41,383 bases of DNA from Oscillospiraceae bacterium (GTDB lineage: Bacteria > Bacillota > Clostridia > Oscillospirales > Oscillospiraceae): assembly GCA_022792945.1 (NCBI GenBank), contig JAAWBZ010000042.1, forward strand, positions 1-41,383, in the 5' to 3' direction. Positions 1-7,589 of this stretch are shown piece after piece. The first letter of the stretch is position 1; each line of letters starts with the position of its first letter. The notes beneath the pieces are model-generated. The model was not told the origin of the DNA. It did no database searches and worked only from the letters and a program-made list of their open reading frames with translations. The position numbers were made by a program, and so were the translations under genes.

Positions 1-495
1 CCCGACACCGGCGAGGTCCTCCCGGAAGGCGCCCAGGGCGAGCTGGTGTTCACCTCCATCACCAAGGAGGCCTTCCCCCTCCTGCGCTACCGTACCCGGG
101 ATATCTGCGTTCTCAGCCGGAAAAAATGCGCCTGCGGGCGCACCCACGTGAAAATGTCCAAGCCCATGGGCCGCAGCGACGATATGCTCATTGTCAAGGG
201 CGTCAACGTATTCCCCTCCCAGATCGAGACAGTGCTCCTCGAGCAGGGGTATCCGGCCAACTACCAGATCATCGTGGATCGGGTCAACCACTCCGACACC
301 CTGGAGATCATGGTGGAGATGACTCCGGAGAACTTCTCCGACACCCTGGGCAGGATCACCGAGATGGAAAAGAGCCTGGTGGCGGCCCTCAAGGCCATGC
401 TGGGCATCTACGCCAAGGTCCGCCTGGTGGCGCCCAAGTCCATCGCCCGCAGCGAGGGCAAGGCCGTGCGCGTCATCGACAAGCGGAAGATTTAA
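1..495 (+). CDS. Phenylacetate-CoA ligase family protein, C-terminal part (5' truncated)
   Basis: The frame is open from base 1, so this is the last 164 codons of a gene that begins outside the window; an internal Met at 46 is not its start. The fragment has the typical end of PaaK-like adenylate-forming ligases: a Gly-Glu-Leu-Val-Phe strand, a Tyr-Arg-Thr-Arg-Asp hinge motif near residue 25, a Cys-Xaa-Cys-Gly-Arg segment, and the C-terminal lid domain beginning around Gly-Arg-Ser-Asp-Asp-Met. These enzymes activate aryl acids such as phenylacetate to CoA thioesters using ATP. The next gene starts 12 bases downstream behind a strong AGGAGG, so the two are probably one operon. In anaerobic Firmicutes this ligase often sits beside ACT proteins and keto-acid oxidoreductases that degrade aromatic amino acids. 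The substrate is not determined. Confidence 0.9.
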   Translation, partial: PDTGEVLPEGAQGELVFTSITKEAFPLLRYRTRDICVLSRKKCACGRTHVKMSKPMGRSDDMLIVKGVNVFPSQIETVLLEQGYPANYQIIVDRVNHSDTLEIMVEMTPENFSDTLGRITEMEKSLVAALKAMLGIYAKVRLVAPKSIARSEGKAVRVIDKRKI

Positions 496-507
496 GGAGG
501 CGCGGCT

Positions 508-942
508 ATGACCATTCATCAGATTTCCGTATTCCTGGAGAACCGGGCCGGCCAGCTGGCCGAGATCACCCGCACCCTGGCCGACGAGTCCATCGACCTC
601 CGCGCCATCTCCATCGCCGAGACCGCCGACTACGGCGTCCTCCGCCTGATCGTGGACCAGCCGCAGAAGGCCACGTCCATCCTCCTGTCCCACGGCTTCA
701 TCCTCTCCATGACCCCGGTCACTGTGGTGGCCGTGCCGGACGCGCCGGGCGGGCTGGCCCCCGTTTTGCGGCTGGTGGCCGACGGCGGCATCGATATTGA
801 ATACATGTATTCCCTGTTCACCCACAGCGAGGGCCGCGCCTACATGGTCTTCCGTGTCAGCGACGACGAGAAATTCACGTCGCTGCTCCACCAGAGCGGC
901 ATCGATCCTGTATCCGGCGAGGCGCTGGGAATTCAGGGTTGA
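508..942 (+). CDS. Tandem ACT-domain protein
   Basis: A 144-residue cytoplasmic protein made of two ACT domains, about residues 1-68 and 70-140. The first opens with the usual pattern of a beta strand followed by Glu-Asn-Arg-Ala-Gly-Gln-Leu, the ligand-binding turn of amino-acid-sensing ACT domains. There is no catalytic domain, so it is probably a stand-alone amino-acid-binding regulator. AGGAGG lies just before the ATG, 12 bases after the ligase stop. Genes of this type commonly follow PaaK-like ligases in Clostridia, where they may sense aromatic or branched amino acids; that role is inferred from context. The aminotransferase gene follows after 33 bases, consistent with one transcription unit. 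Confidence 0.88.
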   Translation: MTIHQISVFLENRAGQLAEITRTLADESIDLRAISIAETADYGVLRLIVDQPQKATSILLSHGFILSMTPVTVVAVPDAPGGLAPVLRLVADGGIDIEYMYSLFTHSEGRAYMVFRVSDDEKFTSLLHQSGIDPVSGEALGIQG

Positions 943-975
943 TTGTTCCATAAAATGAAGAATTGAGGTTTCACA

Positions 976-2142
976 ATGCAGGAAACAAGCAGAAAATGTC
1001 AGCAATTCACCGACTCGGTCATCCGCCGGATGACCCGCATCTCCCTGGACTGCGGCGCCATCAATCTGGCGCAGGGCTTCCCCGACTTTGACCCGCCCAA
1101 GGCCATGCTGGACCGCCTGGCCGAGGTCAGCTACCAGGGCCCGCACCAGTACCCCATCACCATGGGCGCGCCCAACTTCCGCGCCGCCCTGGCGCGCAAG
1201 TGCGGCCGCTTCATGGGCCGTGAGCTGGACCCCAATACGGAGATGGTGGTGACCATCGGCTCCACCGAGGCCATGGTGGATACCATCTTCGCCCTGACCA
1301 ACCCCGGCGACAAGATCATCATGTTCTCCCCCTACTTTGAGAACTACCGCGCCCAAGCCATCATGGCCGACTGCGAGCCGGTGTTCGTGCCGCTGGTTCC
1401 GCCCACGTTCCACTTCGACCCCGAGGTGCTGGAGGATGCCTTCCGCCAGGGGGCCAAGGCCATCCTGATCTGCAACCCCTCCAACCCCAGCGGCAAGGTG
1501 TTCACGAGGGACGAGCTGAAGCTTATCGCGGACTTGTGCATCCAATACGACGTCTACGCCATCATGGACGAGGTCTATGAGCACATCATCTATGAGGGCC
1601 ACCACCACACCTACATGAACAGCCTGCCGGGGATGTGGGAGCGGACCATTTCCTGCTCGTCCCTGTCCAAGACCTACTCCGTCACCGGCTGGCGGCTGGG
1701 CTACGCCATCGCGCCCCAGGCGATCATGGACCGGATCAAGCAGTTCCACGACTTCAACACCGTCGGCGCGCCCTCGCCCATGATGGAGGCGGCCATTGTG
1801 GGCCTGGAGATGCCGGACAGCTACTATCAGGAGTTCGGCGACCACTATGCCCATATGAAAAAGCTCTTCACCGACGGCCTCACCCGCATCGGCATCCCCT
1901 ATACAGACCCCGAGGGCGCGTACTTCGTCCTGGCGGACATCAGCCCCTACCTGAAGCCTGGCCAGAGCGACGTGGACTTCTGCGAGCAGATGGCGCGGAA
2001 GGTGGGCGTAGCGGCGGTGCCCGGCTCGTCGTTCTTCAACGAGGACATCAACCATATCGTGCGTCTGCACTTTGCCAAGATGGACGAAACGCTCAACGAG
2101 GCGCTGGAGCGCCTGTCGAAAATTCAGGAAAAAATGGCGTGA
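976..2142 (+). CDS. Class I/II PLP-dependent aminotransferase
   Basis: A 388-residue fold-type I aminotransferase. Visible family marks are the N-terminal Asn-Leu-Ala-Gln-Gly-Phe-Pro-Asp-Phe segment, the Asn-Pro-Ser-Asn-Pro-Ser-Gly motif near residue 175, Asp-Glu-Val-Tyr near 199, and the Schiff-base lysine K232 in Ser-Leu-Ser-Lys-Thr-Tyr. It would transfer an amino group between an amino acid and a 2-oxo acid using pyridoxal phosphate. Its place after an aryl-CoA ligase and an ACT regulator suggests aromatic or branched-chain amino acid transamination, but kynurenine or methionine aminotransferases look similar. The RBS is a modest GAGG. A strong terminator follows at 2149-2184, so this is the last gene of the operon. 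Confidence 0.9.
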   Translation: MQETSRKCQQFTDSVIRRMTRISLDCGAINLAQGFPDFDPPKAMLDRLAEVSYQGPHQYPITMGAPNFRAALARKCGRFMGRELDPNTEMVVTIGSTEAMVDTIFALTNPGDKIIMFSPYFENYRAQAIMADCEPVFVPLVPPTFHFDPEVLEDAFRQGAKAILICNPSNPSGKVFTRDELKLIADLCIQYDVYAIMDEVYEHIIYEGHHHTYMNSLPGMWERTISCSSLSKTYSVTGWRLGYAIAPQAIMDRIKQFHDFNTVGAPSPMMEAAIVGLEMPDSYYQEFGDHYAHMKKLFTDGLTRIGIPYTDPEGAYFVLADISPYLKPGQSDVDFCEQMARKVGVAAVPGSSFFNEDINHIVRLHFAKMDETLNEALERLSKIQEKMA

Positions 2143-2148
2143 CAGCGC

Positions 2149-2184
2149 AAGCGCGCTGGCCCTCTGGGGCCGGCGCGCTTTTTG
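2149..2184 (+). terminator. Rho-independent terminator after the aminotransferase
   Basis: AAGCGCGC-TGGCCC pairs with GGGCCG-GCGCGCTT around a short loop, followed by TTTTTGTTT. It lies 7 bases after the aminotransferase stop, between converging genes. Confidence 0.85.
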
Positions 2185-2185
2185 T

Positions 2186-2491
2186 TTACCAGCTCTGATA
2201 GCCCGCCTCCAGCAGTCGGGAGAGGGCCTGGTTGACCTCCGCGTCGGTGAAGAGCGGGGCGAAGCGGTCCTCGACGGCCAGGACCTCCAGGGTCAGCTCC
2301 AGCCGCCCGGCCTCCGCCAGGGCGTCAAAGCCGTCGGAGGGCCGGCCCTTCCCCAGCAGCGCCCGGGCACAGTCCACCGCACCGTACCGCGCTGCCTGTG
2401 CCCGCAGGCGCTTCTGGTCCACGCCGCAGGCCGCCGCCGCGTCCAGCCGCGCCGCCAGCGCCTGGGCGAAGGCCTCCTCCAGCGCCTTCAT
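2186..2491 (-). CDS. Small conserved protein coupled to the PfkB kinase
   Basis: A 101-residue, Ala/Leu-rich, probably all-helical protein. I do not recognise a named family. The second half (Leu-Gly-Lys-Gly then Ser-Asp-Gly-Phe, then Gly-Arg-Leu-Glu-Leu-Thr, then Phe-Ala-Pro-Leu-Phe-Thr-Asp) has the look of a conserved helical module rather than a random frame. It has no signal peptide, membrane segment or Cys cluster. Its ATG overlaps the TGA of the kinase gene (ATGA at 2488-2491), so it is probably translationally coupled to it, which is the main reason for calling it real. It ends 1-2 bases from the converging terminator at 2149-2184. A role connected with the kinase is possible but not shown. 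Confidence 0.6.
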   Translation of the reverse strand: MKALEEAFAQALAARLDAAAACGVDQKRLRAQAARYGAVDCARALLGKGRPSDGFDALAEAGRLELTLEVLAVEDRFAPLFTDAEVNQALSRLLEAGYQSW

Positions 2492-3447
2492 CCCTGCGCC
2501 GCCGCGCGGCGGACGTCGTCAAACGGCGGGACGCTGGAAATACCGCCCAGCTTAGTGGTGGACAGGCTCGCCGCCGCGCAGGCGAAACGGGCAATCCGCC
2601 GCAGCTCCTCCGTGGTCAGCTCCTCCGGCGCCTTGCCGCTCTCCAGCAGGCCGCAGACCGCGCTGCCGCCGAAGATGTCCCCGGCGCCGGTGGTGTCCAC
2701 CACCTCCAGGTCGGTGAGCCCGGGCACGCGGCCCTCTCCGTTCTGGTTGCGGAAATAGGCGCCGTCCCGCCCCAGCGTCACGAACACCAGCTTTACGCCA
2801 TAGTCCCGGAGCATCTGCGCCGCGGCCTCCTCCACCGGGCAGCCAAAGAGGAATTCCACCTCGTTGTCGCTGATCTTCACCACGTCGGCGTGGCCGATGC
2901 CCCACAGCATCTCCCGCCGCGCATCCTCCAGGTCCGCCCACAGCGGCTCACGGAGGTTGGGGTCGAAGGTAATGAGCTTGCCGGCCCTGCGGGCGTACTC
3001 CACCACCTGATGGTGGGTGTCCCGGGAGGGACCGCCGGTCATGCCCACGGTGCCGAAGTGGAGCACGCGGGTCTCATCCACCATCGAGAGGTCCACGTCC
3101 CCCATGCCCAGCAGCAGATCCGCGCCGGGCTTCCGGGCGAAGGAGAATTCCCGTTCCCCCTGCGCGTCCCGGGTGACAAAGGCCAGGGTGGTGAACACAT
3201 CGTCCGCCAGCACCACGCCGCGGCTGTCGATGCCGGCCGCGCGCACGGTGGCCTCCAGCTGGCGGCCCAGGGCGTCGTTGCCCACCTTGGTCAGCATGGC
3301 GGTTTTGCGGCCGTACCTGGCCAGAGGCGCGAGGAAGTTGGCCGGCGCGCCGCCGGGGTGCGCGGCCATCACCGGGTAGCCGTCCTCCTGTAGGCGGTCC
3401 AGGGTAAAATCGATCAGAAGCTCACCGATGGCGATCACATCATACAT
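2488..3447 (-). CDS. PfkB-family carbohydrate kinase (fructokinase-like)
   Basis: A 319-residue ribokinase-fold sugar kinase, the normal length for the family. The N-terminal PfkB signature is the Gly-Gly-Ala-Pro-Ala-Asn-Phe segment near residues 32-38, and the C-terminal signature Asp-Thr-Thr-Gly-Ala-Gly-Asp-Ile-Phe carries the predicted catalytic base D257. It would phosphorylate a hydroxymethyl sugar with ATP; fructose is the likeliest substrate, as in bacterial fructokinases, but related sugars cannot be excluded. A longer open frame reaches upstream to 3684, but I start at 3447 because Met-Tyr-Asp-Val-Ile-Ala-Ile-Gly-Glu is the family N terminus and AGGAGG lies 8 bases before that ATG. 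The stop overlaps the start of the 101-residue gene. Confidence 0.9.
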   Translation of the reverse strand: MYDVIAIGELLIDFTLDRLQEDGYPVMAAHPGGAPANFLAPLARYGRKTAMLTKVGNDALGRQLEATVRAAGIDSRGVVLADDVFTTLAFVTRDAQGEREFSFARKPGADLLLGMGDVDLSMVDETRVLHFGTVGMTGGPSRDTHHQVVEYARRAGKLITFDPNLREPLWADLEDARREMLWGIGHADVVKISDNEVEFLFGCPVEEAAAQMLRDYGVKLVFVTLGRDGAYFRNQNGEGRVPGLTDLEVVDTTGAGDIFGGSAVCGLLESGKAPEELTTEELRRIARFACAAASLSTTKLGGISSVPPFDDVRRAAAQG

Positions 3448-3484
3448 AGCTCGTTCCTCCTGCAATTTTTCGTTGGCTGACCTC

Positions 3485-3513
3485 ATTATACAACAGATTT
3501 GCCCCGTGGGAAA
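3485..3513 (-). promoter_or_regulatory. Probable promoter of the PfkB operon
   Basis: On the minus strand a perfect TATAAT (3485-3490) lies 38 bases upstream of the ATG. Seventeen bases further upstream is TTTCCC, a weak -35 match, so the call rests mainly on the -10. Confidence 0.45.
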
Positions 3514-3618
3514 CCATCTTTCCGCGAATTTTCCCATGATTTTTCGGGCCTCCGGCGGCGGGTGGGACGCTTTGGAGAAATTTCCAGGGCCGCACAGGCG
3601 CTTTTTCCCATTTTTCAG

Positions 3619-3647
3619 TTGGCATCTGCGCCGGAATGTGTTACAAT
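3619..3647 (+). promoter_or_regulatory. Promoter of the SLH protein at 3706
   Basis: TTGGCA (3619-3624), a 17-base spacer and TACAAT (3642-3647). The leader of about 50 bases contains a perfect GC-rich inverted repeat at 3658-3674, which may stabilise the 5' end of the mRNA. Confidence 0.65.
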
Positions 3648-3705
3648 AGGTTACACACCGGCCCCCGGGGCCGGAATCCCTCACGAATGAAAGGCGGATC
3701 GAAAC

Positions 3706-5553
3706 ATGAAGAAACGTTTGCTGTCATGCCTGCTGGCTCTGGCGCTTCTGGCGCCGGCATCGGTCACGGTTGCAGCCGCCGATTACTCGGATCTCTCCGG
3801 CCACTGGGCCGAGCCCTATATCACGGAGCTTTCCAACCTGGGCTATATGACCGGGTACACCGACGGTACCGTCAAGCCGGACAAGACCATTACGGCCTGC
3901 GAGGCCATCGCCCTGCTCTCACGGTTCTACCCGGTGGAGGGAGGCCTGGCGGAGCTGATCCACGAGGACTACGGCGACTTTGTCTCCCAGAACATTGATC
4001 CCACCCTCACGTGGGCCTACGACGAGATCGAGGTCTGCCTGGCCGCGGGCATCCTCTCCCAGAACGAGATCCGGAACCTCCGGCTCACCGTGCCGGTAGA
4101 CAAGGAGCTGCTCTCGGTGCTGCTGGTCCGGGCCCTGCAGCTGACCGACAAGGCCGCGGCGCTGATGGACGACGGCGTGGAGCTGACCTTTGACGACACC
4201 GACGAGATCGCCGAGGCCTACCGGGGCCATATCGCGGTGCTGGTCAACAACAAAATCGTCGAGGGCGACACCCGCAACAACTTCACCCCCCACGCCGAGG
4301 TCACCCGCGGCGTCGTGGCGGCCATGGTGGTCCGCGGGCTGGACTATGTTGAGTCCCTGGGCAACGAGCTGAGCGTCCCGGGCTATGATGTGGCCGCCGC
4401 CAGCCGCACCGGCGTCGTCACCGGCGTCAGCGGCTCCACCATCGCCCTGCGCGACAGCGAGGGCATCAGCCGCGCCTATACCGTGGACGCCGAGAGCGCC
4501 CTGAGCGTCAACGGCAAGGACGCCGCACTCAAGGACATCGTCGCCGGCTTCTATGTCACCGTCCGCGTGCAGGACGGCGTCGTTACCAGCCTCAGCGCCC
4601 GCAACGAGGAGGGCGCTGCGTGGCACATGGGCGCGGCGGCCGAGGTGAGCAAAACCACCGCCGGCGTCACCCTGTCCCTGCAGAACCTGGATGCCGGCAC
4701 GGCCTCCAAGCTGCAGGTGCCCGCCGCCACCGCCGTCACCATCAACGGCGCCGCTAAGACCGCGGCGGACCTGTCGGACGGGATGTTCCTGACCGTGGCC
4801 ATGCAGGGTGACAAGATCGCCAGCATCACCGCCATCTCCGGATCCTACAGCCTCACGGCGACCGTGGCGTCGCTGACCTACGGCACGCCGGTGAGCCTGG
4901 AGCTGAAGGGCGAGGACGGCGGCCTCATCCACTTCGCCCTGGACCTGGCCGCGCCGCCGACGATCACCCGGGGCGACAGCCAGGTGAGCATCGAGCGCCT
5001 GGGTGCGGGCGATGAGGTGACGCTGACCATTGAGGGCTGCCGTCTCATCAAAATCACGGCGGCGGCCAATACCAACAACCTTGAGGGCGTTTTGACCTCG
5101 GTGATTTCCACCGCCGCCGGTACCACCTGGCTCATTACGGACGGCGAAAACGGCACCCACTCTCTGGTAGTGGCTCCGTCGGCCAATGCCTATCAGGCGG
5201 GCAGAGCCATCCTGATCAGTACCATCCAGGTCGGCGACACCATCTCGGTGGTGTCCGACGGCAAGACCATTTCGGAGGTCAACCTCCGTTCCTCCAGCGG
5301 CGACGGGGCCAACAAGGTTTCCGGCACCGTTCTGGTAACGGACTCCAGCACCAAGACCCTGACCGTGCTGACCGCCGGCAACCGCCTCGTCTACATCGAC
5401 GCCTCCCAGACTGCCTCCATTATCAATGCGGCCAACGGCAAGTCCATCTCCCTCTCCGGTATTGAGGTCAACCGCTCGCTGGAGGCTTACGGCAGCTACG
5501 ACGATCCCTCCAATTTCAACGCGAAATCTATTATTATTATTCCAGAAAGATAA
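3706..5553 (+). CDS. SLH-domain surface protein
   Basis: A 615-residue secreted protein with a signal peptide at 1-25 (Lys-Lys-Arg, a Leu/Ala core, then Ala-Ala-Ala). SLH repeats start directly after it: the first has Asp-Leu-Ser-Gly-His-Trp-Ala and Gly-Tyr-Thr-Asp-Gly-Thr-Val-Lys-Pro-Asp near residues 30-60, and two further, more divergent SLH units run to about 220. SLH domains bind pyruvylated secondary wall polymers, so the protein should sit on the cell surface. Residues about 225-600 are Ser/Thr/Val-rich beta repeats with Gly-Val-Val-Thr-Gly-Val style strands and no catalytic motif I recognise. It is monocistronic, with its own promoter (3619-3647) and terminator (5563-5599). Its ligand and role are unknown. 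Confidence 0.88.
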   Translation: MKKRLLSCLLALALLAPASVTVAAADYSDLSGHWAEPYITELSNLGYMTGYTDGTVKPDKTITACEAIALLSRFYPVEGGLAELIHEDYGDFVSQNIDPTLTWAYDEIEVCLAAGILSQNEIRNLRLTVPVDKELLSVLLVRALQLTDKAAALMDDGVELTFDDTDEIAEAYRGHIAVLVNNKIVEGDTRNNFTPHAEVTRGVVAAMVVRGLDYVESLGNELSVPGYDVAAASRTGVVTGVSGSTIALRDSEGISRAYTVDAESALSVNGKDAALKDIVAGFYVTVRVQDGVVTSLSARNEEGAAWHMGAAAEVSKTTAGVTLSLQNLDAGTASKLQVPAATAVTINGAAKTAADLSDGMFLTVAMQGDKIASITAISGSYSLTATVASLTYGTPVSLELKGEDGGLIHFALDLAAPPTITRGDSQVSIERLGAGDEVTLTIEGCRLIKITAAANTNNLEGVLTSVISTAAGTTWLITDGENGTHSLVVAPSANAYQAGRAILISTIQVGDTISVVSDGKTISEVNLRSSSGDGANKVSGTVLVTDSSTKTLTVLTAGNRLVYIDASQTASIINAANGKSISLSGIEVNRSLEAYGSYDDPSNFNAKSIIIIPER

Positions 5554-5562
5554 GCCTCAGGC

Positions 5563-5599
5563 ATTCCGGGCGGCGCGTATGCGCCGCCCGGAATATTTT
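5563..5599 (+). terminator. Rho-independent terminator after the SLH gene
   Basis: A perfect 14-bp stem, ATTCCGGGCGGCGC (5563-5576) with its complement at 5581-5594, a GTAT loop, then ATTTT. Confidence 0.85.
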
Positions 5600-5666
5600 C
5601 CCTTCGCTGAAACAAACAAGGCGCCTCGATTGTGTATCATATAGAACATGAAGGGAGGTAGTCTTT

Positions 5667-6149
5667 GTGCAGGACTCCGAAGCATGGGCTGCGCTTTACC
5701 GGCGGCACATCGGCATGGTATACCAAATCTGCCTCATGCTGCTGCAAAACGTCCCAGACGCAGAGGACGCCGCCCAGAACGTGTTCCGCAGGGCCATTGA
5801 GTGCAGCGCGGCCTTCCGTGATCCGGAGCACGAGAAGGCATGGCTCATCGTCACGGCCCGGAACGAGTGCCGCAATCAGCTGCGCCACTGGTGGCGCACC
5901 CGCCGGGCAGGCGGCGAGGCACTGGAGCAGCTGGTCTGGGAGGACCCGGAGGAGGGGGCGCTGTGGGCGCTGATCGCCGCCCTGCCCGAGCATGAGCGCA
6001 CCGCTCTATACCTCCGCTACTACCAGGGCTACTCCGCCGCCGAGACCGCCGCGCTCCTGGGCAAAAACCCTGCCACCGTCCGTACCTGGCTCTTTCGGGC
6101 CAGGCAGAAGCTCAAAACCCTGTGGGAGGCAAACCAAGATGAATCATGA
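5667..6149 (+). CDS. ECF-like RNA polymerase sigma factor
   Basis: A 160-residue sigma-70 family protein. Region 2 lies at about residues 8-75, with the Asp-Ala-Glu-Asp-Ala-Ala-Gln-Asn-Val-Phe core-binding/-10 recognition segment. Region 4 lies at about 105-155, with Leu-Pro-Glu-His-Glu-Arg-Thr-Ala-Leu followed by a helix-turn-helix ending in Thr-Val-Arg-Thr-Trp-Leu-Phe-Arg-Ala-Arg. The start is GTG at 5667, with GGGAGG 8 bases upstream. Like the second sigma factor in this window (30739), the protein begins Met-Gln-Asp. The next gene, a membrane protein of anti-sigma type, overlaps its end by 11 bases, so the pair is probably an alternative sigma factor and its membrane inhibitor. The inducing signal and target promoters are unknown. 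Confidence 0.9.
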   Translation: MQDSEAWAALYRRHIGMVYQICLMLLQNVPDAEDAAQNVFRRAIECSAAFRDPEHEKAWLIVTARNECRNQLRHWWRTRRAGGEALEQLVWEDPEEGALWALIAALPEHERTALYLRYYQGYSAAETAALLGKNPATVRTWLFRARQKLKTLWEANQDES

Positions 6150-7161
6150 CAAGCTCCGAAGTACCTTGGATCGCGCCCTGCCTACCCCCGCCCAGGAGGA
6201 CGCCATGCTCGCGGGCCTCCTGCGCGAGGACAGAGAGGACCAGACTGTGAAAAAATTATCCCGTAGAGCCGTTTCCCTCCTGGCCGCCGCGGTGCTGCTG
6301 GCTGCCAGCGCCTTTGCCGTGGCCGCGGGGCTGGACGCGAAGCTGATCCGCTTTTTCGGCGCGGCCCCGGAGGAAGCTCCCCTGCTCTCCGCTGCCGCCG
6401 TGCCCCTGAACGTCTCCGACACCGACCACGGCGTCACCCTGCGCATCTCCCAGGCCATCGCGGACCGCTACTCAGCCATGCTGCTGATCGAGATCACCGC
6501 CCCGGAAGGCACGTCCCTGGACGCCGAGGTCTTCACCATGGATACCAGCCTGAACGCTGTCGCCGCGGACGGGGAGCGCCTCGGCGGCTGGAGCCTGGCC
6601 TGGGACCTGCTGGAGGACGAGGTCCCCGCCGGCAACCGCGCCTCGCTGCTTCTCTCCCTGCACAGCTACGACGAGGGCGCGTGCCTGCTGGGAGCGGCGC
6701 TGGACTTCACCTTCGACGGCCTCTACGAGGGCTATGGCGGCAGCAGCTTTGACGCGCCGCAGGCGCTCTCGGGCCAGTGGCGCTGCCGCTTCACACTGCC
6801 CGAGGAGGACCCGGGGCGGTACGTCCGCCTGGACGCGCCCATTGAGCTGGACGGCGGCCGCGTGACGCTGCGCTCGGTCTATCTCTCCCCCATCACCTAC
6901 GGCTTCCAGCTGGCCGAGGGGCCCGACCGCTTGCTGGGGCTGGACTGGATGCACGGCGGCGATTTCTGGAAGGATGACGTGCTGAACACGACGGATGGCG
7001 AGACGGTGGCCCTGGCGAATTTCTACGCGCTGGGCACCGCCTACCGCACCGAGACGCAGCTGGAGGACTTGGGCCAGTACCTTTTCCGCCCCGGCAGGAT
7101 CATCGACCCGGCGGAGATCGAGGCCGTCACCGTCTGCGGCCAGCGCTTCGCCCTGGAATAA
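6139..7161 (+). CDS. Membrane-anchored putative anti-sigma factor (DUF4179-like)
   Basis: A 340-residue protein with a short cytoplasmic N-terminal region (about 1-43), one transmembrane helix (about 44-64, Ala/Leu/Val-rich) and a large extracellular beta-rich domain to the end. This is the layout of DUF4179-type proteins, which in Firmicutes commonly follow an ECF sigma gene and are presumed to hold the sigma factor until a signal arrives. The ATG at 6139 sits inside the sigma gene with GGGAGG 10 bases upstream; the longer open frame beginning at 5992 is not used because it overlaps sigma region 4. The four-base-class coupling seen elsewhere is here an 11-base overlap. The family assignment is from layout and context, and no Zn-binding anti-sigma motif is seen. 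Confidence 0.75.
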   Translation: MNHDKLRSTLDRALPTPAQEDAMLAGLLREDREDQTVKKLSRRAVSLLAAAVLLAASAFAVAAGLDAKLIRFFGAAPEEAPLLSAAAVPLNVSDTDHGVTLRISQAIADRYSAMLLIEITAPEGTSLDAEVFTMDTSLNAVAADGERLGGWSLAWDLLEDEVPAGNRASLLLSLHSYDEGACLLGAALDFTFDGLYEGYGGSSFDAPQALSGQWRCRFTLPEEDPGRYVRLDAPIELDGGRVTLRSVYLSPITYGFQLAEGPDRLLGLDWMHGGDFWKDDVLNTTDGETVALANFYALGTAYRTETQLEDLGQYLFRPGRIIDPAEIEAVTVCGQRFALE

Positions 7162-7176
7162 GTCAGATCAAAATAG

Positions 7177-7219
7177 CCGCTGCGGACCGGCAAAGGGATT
7201 GCCGGCCCGCAGCGGTTTT
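7177..7219 (+). terminator. Rho-independent terminator after sigma/anti-sigma pair 1
   Basis: A bulged stem pairs CCGCTGCGG (7177-7185) with CCGCAGCGG (7207-7215), and CCGGCAA with TTGCCGG inside it. TTTTC follows. Confidence 0.8.
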
Positions 7220-7255
7220 CAGCAGAACTTGACAAAACGCGGCGCAGTTGCCATC

Positions 7256-7414
7256 ATAAAACCGCCTCGAAAGAGGCGGGCGCTGTTGTATAAAAGGCGG
7301 TTGGCCGCTCCCTAGAAGTGTGTTAGCCGCCCGGTCGGTCCCCGAACGGCTAACATGAGCTTTGCTTTTGTTCTTCGTTAAGGGCTAACCGCCCTGCGGC
7401 AGCGCCCTTTTTCT
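7256..7414 (-). ncRNA. Predicted small RNA of about 160 nt
   Basis: The minus strand has a consensus promoter (7421-7449) giving a start near 7414 and a strong terminator at 7258-7279. The transcript between them has no convincing ORF; the longest ATG frame is 14 codons. It contains a GTTAGCCG...CGGCTAAC hairpin (7322-7354) and a second GGGC...GCCC-type element near 7382-7407. The order of a GGTTAGCCCTTAACGAA-like stretch, an A-rich linker and a CGGCTAAC hairpin resembles small RNAs that recur in Clostridia, some of them next to short hydrophobic toxin genes, but that comparison is from memory. No toxin ORF is visible nearby. It occupies most of the 428-base gap between 7161 and 7590. Confidence 0.6.
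7258..7279 (-). terminator. Terminator of the predicted small RNA
   Basis: On the minus strand CCGCCTC, a TTTC loop and GAGGCGG are followed by TTTTAT. The stem is a perfect 7 bp. Confidence 0.75.
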
Positions 7415-7420
7415 ACTCTC

Positions 7421-7449
7421 ATTATATGCCGCCGCCCCCGTTTTGTCAA
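7421..7449 (-). promoter_or_regulatory. Consensus promoter of the predicted small RNA
   Basis: On the minus strand TTGACA (7444-7449), a spacer of exactly 17 bases and TATAAT (7421-7426). Both hexamers are perfect. No protein-coding gene on this strand begins downstream, so it must serve an RNA. Confidence 0.8.
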
Positions 7450-7529
7450 CGGCGAAGTGCGCAGCGATTACCCGCGGTCAGCCAGAGGCGCGCTGCAGGT
7501 GAAAAACGCGGCCAGGTCAAGGCTGCGCC

Positions 7530-7558
7530 TTGCGCGGCGGACAGTTTTGTGATATAAA
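7530..7558 (+). promoter_or_regulatory. Possible promoter of nrdG-dut
   Basis: TTGCGC (7530-7535), a 17-base spacer and TATAAA (7553-7558), 31 bases before the nrdG ATG. The -35 match is only partial. Confidence 0.5.
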
Positions 7559-7589
7559 AGAGGTATCGAAAGAAATAAGGAGGCGCGCC

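Noticed and set aside
3919-5160. 413-codon minus-strand frame opposite the first SLH gene
   Set aside because: Composition is that of a shadow frame and it lacks an RBS.
7229-7234. TTGACA on the plus strand as a promoter for a toxin gene partner of the small RNA
   Set aside because: No -10 hexamer at 16-18 bases and no hydrophobic small ORF follows.
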